A stretch of DNA of 64,000 nucleotides. Source: JAFLBI01 sp964616465 (GTDB lineage Bacteria > Bacteroidota > Bacteroidia > Chitinophagales > Chitinophagaceae). The stretch is from positions 1-64,000 of the forward strand of contig CAZTTO010000009.1 of NCBI GenBank assembly GCA_964616465.1, in the 5' to 3' direction. Position numbers and translations under genes: made by a program. Shown one piece after another: positions 25,968 through 34,009 of the stretch. The notes beneath the pieces were generated by a model, which had not been told where the DNA came from, ran no database searches, and saw only the letters and a program-made list of their open reading frames with translations. Numbering within the stretch: position 1 is the first letter of the stretch; each line of letters starts with the position of its first letter.

Positions 25968-26729
25968 ATGCGATTCAGTTTTTTAGTCTTAGCCTGCTTT
26001 TGGGGCTCGTTTTTGGTTGGACAGCAAGCAGATAGTTTAAAAAAGATTAGTTCTACCACGCAAAAAATAGAATTGAATGAAAACTCTGTTGTTTACGACA
26101 GCTTGGGCAATCAAATACCATTTGCCATTTGGAAAGACTTGCTAATGAGTAGAAAATACTTAGTAAAAAAACAAAAGCTTTCAAATGGTGGGGAAAGACT
26201 TGTACTTACTTCTGGAAGTCCCGTTTCAATGAATCGTCTTATCTCAAAAGCTAGATTGGATGACCCAAAAATTTCTTTTTTGAAAGGAACACAACTTCCT
26301 AGAATTGTAGAAAGAGCAATTACCGGAGAAAAAATTGATTCAAAAGCTTTACTAGGAAAGATTTTAGTCATCAACACCTGGTTCATCAACTGCAGCCCTT
26401 GTATTACTGAAATCCCAGAACTCAACCAGTTAAGAGCAAAGTTTAAAGACAACCCCAATATTGTTTTTATTGGATTTGCTTTAGATGAAGAAGCTGATTT
26501 GAAGCGGTTCTTAAAGGACCGAACCTTCACGTATTTACAAATTCCAAGTTCATCCTATACAATGCAAAGGCTAAGAATAAGTTCATATCCAAGCCATCTT
26601 ATAGTAGACCCAGCGGGTAAAATAATATTTCATAGTACTGGGTATTCACCTGGTTTAGTTGAAGTAATTGCAGAAGAAATTGAAAACCTTGTCCTAAAAC
26701 AGCAACTTCAACCAAATCAGCAAATTTAA
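25968..26729 (+). CDS. TlpA-like thiol-disulfide oxidoreductase, exported
   Basis: A 253-residue protein from the ATG at 25968, where the N-terminus becomes a clean signal peptide (1-18). A poorly conserved region (about 20-105) precedes a redoxin/TlpA thioredoxin fold with CSPC at 142-145 and the cis-Pro segment SYPSHLIVDP. It probably reduces or isomerises periplasmic disulfides. An earlier in-frame ATG at 25929 would add 13 residues and spoil the signal peptide. It is divergent from ffh. Confidence 0.83.
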   Translation: MRFSFLVLACFWGSFLVGQQADSLKKISSTTQKIELNENSVVYDSLGNQIPFAIWKDLLMSRKYLVKKQKLSNGGERLVLTSGSPVSMNRLISKARLDDPKISFLKGTQLPRIVERAITGEKIDSKALLGKILVINTWFINCSPCITEIPELNQLRAKFKDNPNIVFIGFALDEEADLKRFLKDRTFTYLQIPSSSYTMQRLRISSYPSHLIVDPAGKIIFHSTGYSPGLVEVIAEEIENLVLKQQLQPNQQI

Positions 26730-26820
26730 TGACCAGTGCTAAAAAATATTTGGATGCTATCTATAATTTAATATTATTGCAAATGCACCAATAAACTGGT
26801 GTACGTTTTAAAGTTGAAGC

Positions 26821-27204
26821 ATGAGTAAAAAGCAGCTATATACACTGGAGTTTCCAGTAAGATGTTCTCCAAGTATCCTATATGAATTCCTAGCTACTCC
26901 AGCGGGTTTGCAAGAATGGTTTGCAGACAAAGTAGACGAGTGGGAAAATGTGTACAGTTTTTCTTGGGGAGGCGGTGCTCCAGACAAGGCAGAGGTACTT
27001 GAAAAAGAACAGGATAAATTTATTCGCTTTAGATGGACTCATGGTGGGGCTAATGAATATTTCGAATTCAAAATTGCCAAGACAGAGATATCAAATCAAA
27101 CAATCCTTGTAATAAGTGATTTTGCTGAAAAAAGTGATATTAAAGACCAATCGCAGCTTTGGGAGTATCAATTAAAAGAGTTATTCCATAGACTCGGAGC
27201 ATAA
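26821..27204 (+). CDS. START-like/AHSA1 superfamily domain protein
   Basis: A 127-residue single-domain protein with the helix-grip START-like fold: FPVRCSPSILYEFLATPAGLQEWFA at the N-terminus and IRFRWTHG in the middle strand are typical. Such proteins bind hydrophobic ligands, but the ligand here is unknown. The last 24 bases overlap the 3' end of a convergent gene. Confidence 0.75.
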   Translation: MSKKQLYTLEFPVRCSPSILYEFLATPAGLQEWFADKVDEWENVYSFSWGGGAPDKAEVLEKEQDKFIRFRWTHGGANEYFEFKIAKTEISNQTILVISDFAEKSDIKDQSQLWEYQLKELFHRLGA

Positions 27205-27768
27205 ACAATCGAGTAATTGTTGATAGGCAACTTTAATCTCTTCCTCTACAATTTCCAATCCATTAAATGGTATCAGGTAGATCCATTTTAAAAAGGATAG
27301 AGACTCTATATCTGTTTGAGTCCATGTTGATGTATAGTTTTTTGTATTAAATGAATTATCCCATTTATCAGCACCAATGTAAAGATGCCAACCTTTATGA
27401 TGAAGTTGCCTTTGGAACTGATGGCTATATTTCTTTTGATAGGAGCCTTCCATATGAAGAATTATAGCGAAATATTTTCCCCACCAAAAAAAGCATCTTA
27501 CAAGAAAAATATCACTTCTAGCAATCTCTCTTGGATAATCTAATATCATCCATGGAAGCTGTTGGTATTGTTCCCCTTTTGAAATTTTTGGATGCCTAAA
27601 CGAAGATGAATCAATTAAACTTTGTTTCAATTTAAAATTAGACCTCCATTCCTCTGCCAGATCGCCAAAAAGGATACTTATTTTTTCCATAATCCTATTC
27701 TTAGAAAGAATCCATTCAGCATCATACAGTTGTTCAAGTTCCTTTTCTGAAAGCATTACCTTTGCCAT
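27181..27768 (-). CDS. Unknown protein, aromatic-rich
   Basis: A 195-residue protein without a signal peptide or membrane segment. It is unusually rich in Trp, Tyr, Phe and His (about 20% of residues), with a helical N-terminal third and a C-terminal EEEIKVAYQQLL helix. I recognise no family. It overlaps the START-like gene by 24 bases at the 3' ends and sits 30 bases from the divergent permease gene. Codon use and AT content match the neighbours, so it is probably a real gene. Confidence 0.6.
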   Translation of the reverse strand: MAKVMLSEKELEQLYDAEWILSKNRIMEKISILFGDLAEEWRSNFKLKQSLIDSSSFRHPKISKGEQYQQLPWMILDYPREIARSDIFLVRCFFWWGKYFAIILHMEGSYQKKYSHQFQRQLHHKGWHLYIGADKWDNSFNTKNYTSTWTQTDIESLSFLKWIYLIPFNGLEIVEEEIKVAYQQLLDCLCSESME

Positions 27769-27798
27769 TCATTAAAAGTATGACAATCATTTAGAGTG

Positions 27799-29235
27799 AT
27801 GAAGAAATTAGACATATTGGTGATTCGATCATTCATAGGTCCATTTTTTGCAACCTTTATGATTGCATTATTCGTTCTCATTATGCAGTTCTTTTGGCTG
27901 TATATTGATGACTTAGTTGGAAAGGGACTTGATTTTCCAACTCTTATGCAGTTAACCGGATTGGTAACGGTTTATTGGATACCTATGGCTCTTCCACTAG
28001 CCTTGTTGCTTTCTTCCATAATGACTTTCGGAAATTTAGGCGAGACATTTGAAATTGTTGCCATTAAATCGGCAGGAATACCTCTATCTCGATTTATGCG
28101 CCCACTGATGGTTTTTGCAATTGCCATGAGTGTGCTAGCATTTTTTCTGGCAAACAATTTTGTGCCAGTAGCGAATTTAAAACTTACCCGACTCAAATAC
28201 GACATCATTGTTTCTAAGCCAGCTTTTGATATTAAGGAAGGAACATTTTACGATAAAATAGATGGCTATATTATTAAGCTAGGTAAAAAGGAAAAAAATG
28301 ACAGCATTATCCATGATGTTGTTATTTTCCAAAAAAGCTATAACCTACAAGACCAAGTCATTTTTGCCGAAAAAGGTGTTATGCGTATTACGCCCGACAA
28401 AAAATTTTTACAGTTTGTTTTACAAGATGGATGGCGACTGGAGGAAAGGGGGGAAAGATATGCTGGAGCTAAAACTGAAATGATTAGAATGGGATTTAAA
28501 ACCTATCAAAAAGTTTTTGATTTAAGTACTTTTCGTGTGAAAACTTCTGATAGCACTCAATTCTACGACCCAAAAATGCTAAGCATTAGACAATTAAATA
28601 ATGCAATAGACAGCATATCCGGCATTAAAAACTATTATGAACAACGTTTGCAAAATGACGTTTCAAGTGCACTTCAGTTTGCAAGACTAGCCGATAGTTC
28701 AAAAAAATGGTTAACACTTCCTAAGAAATTTGATACCATCAAAGTTTCCTATGCAAAAATGTTGCCAGACAGCATAAGGGACATGATTTTAGATAGAACA
28801 ACCAGCCAATACGCAAGTGTAAAAAATAGTGTAGCATTAACTGCTGAAGACTACTACCAACGACAAAAAAATATTCGATTACATGAAATAGAATGGCATA
28901 AAAAATTTACACTTTCTGCAGCCTGTATCGTGCTTTTCCTTATTGGAGCTCCATTAGGTTCAATAATAAGAAAAGGTGGACTTGGATTGCCGCTGGTGTT
29001 TTCTATAATTTTCTTTGTCACTTTCCACCTTCTGAACACTTTTGGAGAAAAATTTGCGAAAGAAGATGTATTAAATGCAACTGAAGGCATGTGGCTTTCA
29101 ACACTCATCCTTACTCCAATCGGTATATTTTTAACTGTAAAAGCTATGAGAGATTCGCAGTTATTTAATAAAGAATTTTATCACAGAACCTTTTCAAAGG
29201 TTAAAAGGTTTTACAGTACCTTTAAAGAGCAGTAA
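27799..29235 (+). CDS. LptF/LptG family lipopolysaccharide export permease
   Basis: A 478-residue YjgP/YjgQ protein: three N-terminal helices (about 12-130), a periplasmic beta-jellyroll region (about 130-370) and three C-terminal helices (about 370-460). It would pull lipopolysaccharide from the inner membrane with LptB and a partner permease, neither of which is in the window. The ATG at 27799 is preferred over an in-frame GTG one codon earlier. LptF and LptG are not distinguishable by eye here. Confidence 0.88.
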   Translation: MKKLDILVIRSFIGPFFATFMIALFVLIMQFFWLYIDDLVGKGLDFPTLMQLTGLVTVYWIPMALPLALLLSSIMTFGNLGETFEIVAIKSAGIPLSRFMRPLMVFAIAMSVLAFFLANNFVPVANLKLTRLKYDIIVSKPAFDIKEGTFYDKIDGYIIKLGKKEKNDSIIHDVVIFQKSYNLQDQVIFAEKGVMRITPDKKFLQFVLQDGWRLEERGERYAGAKTEMIRMGFKTYQKVFDLSTFRVKTSDSTQFYDPKMLSIRQLNNAIDSISGIKNYYEQRLQNDVSSALQFARLADSSKKWLTLPKKFDTIKVSYAKMLPDSIRDMILDRTTSQYASVKNSVALTAEDYYQRQKNIRLHEIEWHKKFTLSAACIVLFLIGAPLGSIIRKGGLGLPLVFSIIFFVTFHLLNTFGEKFAKEDVLNATEGMWLSTLILTPIGIFLTVKAMRDSQLFNKEFYHRTFSKVKRFYSTFKEQ

Positions 29236-29257
29236 AGCATCATTAACTACGTTTAGT

Positions 29258-29971
29258 ATGAAAACAAATTGGAATCGCAGAAAGTTTATTATTGAAACTA
29301 GTAAGGCGGCTGCTATTATTACTGCCCTTCCATCATTTGTAAAACCAACTAATCAATTCTTTGATCAAACGCCGCTTCCATATAATTGGAATTCATTAGA
29401 GCCTTTTATTGATGCAGCTACAATGGAAATTCATTACTCAAAACATGCTGCTGCCTATTCTAGCAACTTCAAGCAAGCAATAGAAGCTGAAGTAAAGGAA
29501 CTGAATAAAAGAAATTATGACCATATATTTTCGAATATTGAACGATACTCCTCAAAAATGAGAAACAATGGAGGTGGCCATTATAACCACGAGTTGTTTT
29601 GGAGTATTATGAAACCAGGTGGAGCAAAAGAACCACAAGGTGAACTAGCAAAAGCAATTAATACCTACTTTGGCGACTTTTCAAAAATGAAAAAGATGTT
29701 TACAGATGCAGCCCTTCAACAATTTGGTAGTGGTTGGGCATGGTTAATAATAACATCTAGCGGAGGTTTATCTATTTCTTCAACTCCTAATCAAGATAAC
29801 CCACTAATGAGTGTGGCTTCAAAACAAGGAACACCCATATTAGGCCTCGATGTTTGGGAACATGCTTACTACTTGAAATACCAAAATAAAAGAGCCGCAT
29901 ATATTGAACAATGGTGGAATGTTGTGAATTGGAATGAAGTAGGCGAGCGATTTAATGCTTCAATTGCTTAA
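29258..29971 (+). CDS. Superoxide dismutase (Fe/Mn type) with Tat-like signal
   Basis: A 237-residue enzyme. The N-terminus has a twin-arginine segment (NRRKFI, 6-11) followed by a hydrophobic stretch to about 26, suggesting folded export by Tat. The dismutase fold keeps all four metal ligands: H59, H111 (GHYNHELFW), D198 and H202 (DVWEHAYY). Q179 sits near the QDNPL segment. Fe or Mn preference cannot be read reliably. The second His of the usual HYxKHH is replaced (KHA). The next gene begins three bases after this stop in the same frame. Confidence 0.87.
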   Translation: MKTNWNRRKFIIETSKAAAIITALPSFVKPTNQFFDQTPLPYNWNSLEPFIDAATMEIHYSKHAAAYSSNFKQAIEAEVKELNKRNYDHIFSNIERYSSKMRNNGGGHYNHELFWSIMKPGGAKEPQGELAKAINTYFGDFSKMKKMFTDAALQQFGSGWAWLIITSSGGLSISSTPNQDNPLMSVASKQGTPILGLDVWEHAYYLKYQNKRAAYIEQWWNVVNWNEVGERFNASIA

Positions 29972-29974
29972 AAA

Positions 29975-30958
29975 TTGACTACAGCAAGAGAAAATTTTAA
30001 ATTTCAAAGATGGATCACATTATTAAGTGTGGTTCTCTTCTCAATTAAAATATCTGCATATTATCTAACTGGATCTCTTTCTATATTTTCTGATGCATTA
30101 GAAAGTATCATTAACATTGTTGCAGGATTTATTGGCTTATATAGTTTATATGTAGTAGCGCAGCCTAGCGACCAAGAGCACCCTTATGGACATGGAAAGG
30201 CTGAATATATTTCGGCTGCTATTGAAGGTGCAATGGTTTTTGGAGCCGGAGTCATTATCCTTTATCAAGTGGTACTTAGTTTTTTTAAACAAACTACCCT
30301 ACACAAGCTAGACTGGGGAATTTGGTTAATTGGAGTTACCGCAGTCATCAACTTTTTAGCTGGTTGGTACAGTATACGATTAGGCAAAAAAAATCACTCT
30401 TTAGCACTCCAGGCAAGCGGGAAACATCTTCAGACAGACACATATTCTACAATTGGGGTTGTAGCTGGCATAGCAATTATGCAAATAACTCAATTGTTTT
30501 GGCTTGATAAGATTATTGCAATTATTATGAGTATCTGGATCATGTATTCTGGCTATCAAATATTAAGACAGTCAATTGCAGGAATCATGGATGAAGCAGA
30601 CTTAGTTTTATTAAGAACATTTGTTGACGTAATAAATAAAAACAGAACTTCTAATTGGATTGATTTACATAATTTAAGAGTAATTAAATACGGCAGTAAG
30701 CTTCATATCGATTGTCACTTAACACTCCCTTGGTATCTTAATCTACAAGAAGCACATGCAGAAATTGATTTATTAAGCGAAGTAGTTACTAAAGAAATGG
30801 AGCACGCTGTGGAATGGTTCGTACATACAGATCCTTGTATAATGAGTAGTTGTAGTATTTGCTTAAAAGAAGATTGTAGTGAAAGAAAAAATTCCTTTCA
30901 AAGTAAAATTGAATGGACTTTAGATAATACACTCAAAAATGAAAAACATTCTCTTTAA
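29975..30958 (+). CDS. Cation diffusion facilitator (CDF) metal efflux transporter
   Basis: A 327-residue CDF protein with six helices. Metal-site residues include D40 (FSDALES), the HPYGHGK loop (69-75) and H151/D155 (HLQTD). The C-terminal cytoplasmic domain ends with a Cys cluster (C288, C293, C296, C301), probably a regulatory metal site. The only plausible start is TTG at 29975, three bases after the SOD stop in the same frame; no ATG is available near the N-terminus. Zn, Fe or Mn export is possible. Pairing with superoxide dismutase suggests metal or oxidative stress. Confidence 0.85.
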   Translation: MTTARENFKFQRWITLLSVVLFSIKISAYYLTGSLSIFSDALESIINIVAGFIGLYSLYVVAQPSDQEHPYGHGKAEYISAAIEGAMVFGAGVIILYQVVLSFFKQTTLHKLDWGIWLIGVTAVINFLAGWYSIRLGKKNHSLALQASGKHLQTDTYSTIGVVAGIAIMQITQLFWLDKIIAIIMSIWIMYSGYQILRQSIAGIMDEADLVLLRTFVDVINKNRTSNWIDLHNLRVIKYGSKLHIDCHLTLPWYLNLQEAHAEIDLLSEVVTKEMEHAVEWFVHTDPCIMSSCSICLKEDCSERKNSFQSKIEWTLDNTLKNEKHSL

Positions 30959-30972
30959 GTACTAAAATAGAC

Positions 30973-31022
30973 TCAGCCTTTGCACTTCCTTCCGGAAATC
31001 CGGTCAGATGAACAAAGGCTGA
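30973..31022 (+). other. Structured intergenic element with nested inverted repeat
   Basis: A perfect 10-bp outer stem (30973-30982 with 31013-31022) encloses a 30-base interior that contains the CCGG-AAAT-CCGG palindrome. No T run follows, so it is not an ordinary terminator. It may be a regulatory RNA element or the end of the CDF mRNA. It lies in the 223-base gap before the M20 peptidase gene. Confidence 0.6.
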
Positions 31023-31181
31023 TAGATGCATAGAAAAGCAATCGTGGTGCGAATCTAAAAAAACATTTCATTCAGTTTGTTAATGATAAACAAATTAACA
31101 TTAAATCTTAAACAAGACTCATATAAATGGCCCCTCTCCAGTTACTTCAATTCACTATATTCGCCTCATAAAATTTGTGCA

Positions 31182-32552
31182 ATGGAACAGTGGAAATCAT
31201 ACCAACAAACCCACCAAGATAGATTTTTACAAGAGTTAATAGATTTACTGCGTATACCTAGTGTTAGTGCTAGAAGTGAGCATAAGAACGATATGCTTGC
31301 CTGCGCCGAAGCTGTACAAAAGCATTTGTTACTAGCCGGGGCAGATAAAGCTGAAATTTTTGAAACACCAGGGCACCCTATAGTATATGGAGAAAAAATT
31401 GTTGATAGCAATTTGCCAACCGTTTTAGTGTATGGTCACTACGATGTACAACCACCGGATCCCATTGAATTGTGGAAATCAGGGCCTTTTGAACCAAGAA
31501 TTGAAGATGGGAAAATATTTGCTAGAGGCGCTTGTGACGATAAAGGTCAGTTTTTCATGCATATTAAAGCACTCGAAACCATGCATGCATGTGGTTCTTT
31601 CCCTTGTAATATTAAATTTTTGATTGAGGGCGAAGAAGAAGTAGGCAGTCCAAATTTGGCAACCTTTGTGAAAAGTAATCAAGCCCTTTTAAAATCCGAT
31701 GTTATTTTAATTAGTGATACTGCTATGCTTAGCCTTGATACGCCTAGTATTGATATTGGCGTAAGAGGTTTAAGTTATATTGAAGTGGAAGTTACCGGAC
31801 CAAACAGAGACTTGCATAGTGGGGTTTATGGAGGTGCTGTAGCAAATCCAATTACTATGCTTGCAAAAATGATTGCAAGTTGTCATGATGAAAATAACCA
31901 CATTACTATTCCAGGATTTTATGATGATGTTGTTGAAAGTTCTGCTGCCGAAAGAGCTAAAATGGCAGAAGCACCACACGACGATGCTGAATATGCAAAA
32001 GACCTTGGCGTGACGGCTCTTTGGGGTGAAAAAGGTTATTCTACAAATGAAAGAACCGGTATTCGTCCAACACTTGAACTAAATGGAATTTGGGGAGGTT
32101 ATACAGGTGAAGGTTCAAAAACAGTTCTTCCTTCAAAAGCATTTGCAAAAATTTCTACCAGACTGGTTCCTAATCAAAGCAGTAAAAAAATCACTGAAAA
32201 ATTGATTCAACATTTCGAATCAATTGCTCCAGAGGGTGTGGTAGTTAAGGCAACAGAACACCATGGCGGTGAGCCTTATATGACTCCAATTGATAGCTTA
32301 GAATATCAAGCTGCTGAAAAAGCCATTGAAGCCACTTTTGGAAAAAAGCCTATTCCAGTTCGCGGTGGAGGAAGCATACCTATCTGTGCGTTATTTGAGC
32401 AAGAGCTAGGTATAAAAATTGTATTTATGGGCTTTGGACTTGATAGCGATAATCTTCACAGTCCTAATGAAAAGTATGATATCCAAAACTTTTACAAGGG
32501 CATAGAAACCATTCCATATTTCCATCATTTCTACGCTCAGCTAAAGAAGTAG
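31182..32552 (+). CDS. M20 family metallopeptidase (dipeptidase)
   Basis: From the ATG at 31182 the protein has 456 residues, matching M20 dipeptidases of the DapE/CNDP type. Metal ligands and catalytic residues are visible: H86 and D88 (YGHYDVQ), D119 (ACDD), and E151/E152 (GEEEVGS). A dimerisation domain occupies about 205-330 (starting RGLSYIEVEVTG) and a HSPNE ending supplies the last His. It would hydrolyse dipeptides in the cytosol. The open frame upstream to 31077 does not match the family. Confidence 0.88.
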   Translation: MEQWKSYQQTHQDRFLQELIDLLRIPSVSARSEHKNDMLACAEAVQKHLLLAGADKAEIFETPGHPIVYGEKIVDSNLPTVLVYGHYDVQPPDPIELWKSGPFEPRIEDGKIFARGACDDKGQFFMHIKALETMHACGSFPCNIKFLIEGEEEVGSPNLATFVKSNQALLKSDVILISDTAMLSLDTPSIDIGVRGLSYIEVEVTGPNRDLHSGVYGGAVANPITMLAKMIASCHDENNHITIPGFYDDVVESSAAERAKMAEAPHDDAEYAKDLGVTALWGEKGYSTNERTGIRPTLELNGIWGGYTGEGSKTVLPSKAFAKISTRLVPNQSSKKITEKLIQHFESIAPEGVVVKATEHHGGEPYMTPIDSLEYQAAEKAIEATFGKKPIPVRGGGSIPICALFEQELGIKIVFMGFGLDSDNLHSPNEKYDIQNFYKGIETIPYFHHFYAQLKK

Positions 32553-32565
32553 GTGATTTGAAAGT

Positions 32566-32952
32566 ATGCAAAAAGAAAAGCTTAGAATCGATAAATATCT
32601 TTGGGCCATTCGTCTTTTTAAGACAAGAAGCCAAGCAGCAGATGCATGTGATAAGGGAAAAGTTAAATGGCAGGGTTCAGCCGTAAAAGCAGCTCGTGTT
32701 GTGGGTATTGGAGATGTGTATGAAGTTAAAACTGAAGCTAGAAAATGGGTTATTGAGGTTACAGGACTAATGCAAATGAGAGGACCTTATAGTGAAGCTA
32801 TTAAAAATTATAAAGACATCACTCCACCAGAAGCTTTGGATGCTGTTCAGTTTCAGGCACCCTCTTTTCATACTGGTAAGCGCTTGAGTAAGGTTGGAAG
32901 ACCCACCAAAAGAGAAAGAAGAGACTTAGATGGATTTATGGAGATCTCTTAG
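32566..32952 (+). CDS. hslR: RNA-binding S4 domain protein (heat shock protein 15-like)
   Basis: A 128-residue protein with the S4 domain at the N-terminus (MQKEKLRIDKYLWAIRLFKT onward) and a basic C-terminus. E. coli Hsp15 recognises free 50S subunits carrying nascent chains and helps recycle them. It follows the M20 gene by 13 bases. It is convergent with the SDR gene and their stops overlap by four bases. Confidence 0.85.
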   Translation: MQKEKLRIDKYLWAIRLFKTRSQAADACDKGKVKWQGSAVKAARVVGIGDVYEVKTEARKWVIEVTGLMQMRGPYSEAIKNYKDITPPEALDAVQFQAPSFHTGKRLSKVGRPTKRERRDLDGFMEIS

Positions 32953-33878
32953 CTGCTTTTTAAAAGATTTTTAAGCGCTGCTTCAAGATTTCCAAAAGAA
33001 AAACTGAATCCTGCCGCCTGAATTTTTTTTGAACTAACAGTTGTGCTTTTCAATACTTCAATACTCATTTCTCCAAGCAATAACTGAAGTGCAAATGAGG
33101 GTGCATATACGGGAATATAAAAGTTTCCCCTAAGTATTTTCGCTATAGCTAAAGTCATCTCTTTATTTGAAACTGGATTTGGAGCTACCGCATTATACAC
33201 TCCATGAATATGACTGTTTTGAGCAGCATATAAAATCATACTTGACAAATCATCAAGATGAATCCAACTTATTTTTTGTCTTCCAGTACCTAAAATTGTA
33301 GCCAAACCAAATTTTACTGGTTTTACAAACTCCTTTAAAGCACCACCAGATGGATGTAATACAATACCAATCCTCAACTTAACTAGACGTATCCCCAGCT
33401 TTTCAATTCCAGCTACACTTTCTTCCCACTTCAAACAAGTTTGGCCTAAAAAATCGTCATAAACAGCGTCTGTCTCTACAAATCCATTTTTATTTGTAGC
33501 AGTATCTGGGCCATACCACCCTATGGCCGACGCACTTATAAATGCCTGAACATGATTTTCGTTTGACTGAAGGGACTGTGCTAATAATTCACCACCTTGA
33601 ATTCTACTATTTGCTATTTCTAACTTTCTTGATTTTGTCCATCTTTTATCAGCCACACCTGCTCCAGCTAGGTGAATAACATAATCTGCCTTTTTCCAAA
33701 TATTATTATCTATTTCGTTTTTCGATGGATTCCAGTAAGCATAAGTAAATCTATTTGTCGAAATTTTATTTTCTGGATTCCGAGTTAATACTATAACCTC
33801 ATGATTTTGTTGTAACAATACATTTGTTATATATCTTCCAACCATACCAGTACCACCAGTTATCACATAAGTTGCCAT
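32949..33878 (-). CDS. TIGR01777 family NAD-dependent epimerase/SDR-like protein
   Basis: A 309-residue extended short-chain dehydrogenase of the YfcH type. The dinucleotide motif GGTGMVG lies at 8-14, and the YGPDT segment and ISWIHLDDL are typical. A C-terminal DUF1731-like part follows (about 260-309). The physiological substrate is unknown in this family. It stands between the ftsZ terminator and the hslR-like gene. Confidence 0.85.
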   Translation of the reverse strand: MATYVITGGTGMVGRYITNVLLQQNHEVIVLTRNPENKISTNRFTYAYWNPSKNEIDNNIWKKADYVIHLAGAGVADKRWTKSRKLEIANSRIQGGELLAQSLQSNENHVQAFISASAIGWYGPDTATNKNGFVETDAVYDDFLGQTCLKWEESVAGIEKLGIRLVKLRIGIVLHPSGGALKEFVKPVKFGLATILGTGRQKISWIHLDDLSSMILYAAQNSHIHGVYNAVAPNPVSNKEMTLAIAKILRGNFYIPVYAPSFALQLLLGEMSIEVLKSTTVSSKKIQAAGFSFSFGNLEAALKNLLKSS

Positions 33879-33935
33879 ACTTTATGTTTATTTCTTCAAA
33901 GAAACAACATAATCAGAGTTTCGTTCAAAAAAAAA

Positions 33936-33957
33936 CCCTCATCGTAACCGATGAGGG
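33936..33957 (-). terminator. Terminator at the end of the dcw cluster (after ftsZ)
   Basis: A perfect 9-bp stem (CCCTCATCG with CGATGAGGG) and a 4-base loop are followed on the minus strand by a run of T residues. It lies 52 bases past the ftsZ stop. Confidence 0.88.
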
Positions 33958-34009
33958 GAACAACTAAAAATCACCTTTTCCTTATAAAGAAATTATAAGC
34001 AAAAGAAGT

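Noticed and set aside
25877..26059. N-terminal extension of Ffh
   Set aside because: These codons do not match the family and overlap the promoter box at 25899-25906 and the divergent TlpA-like gene.
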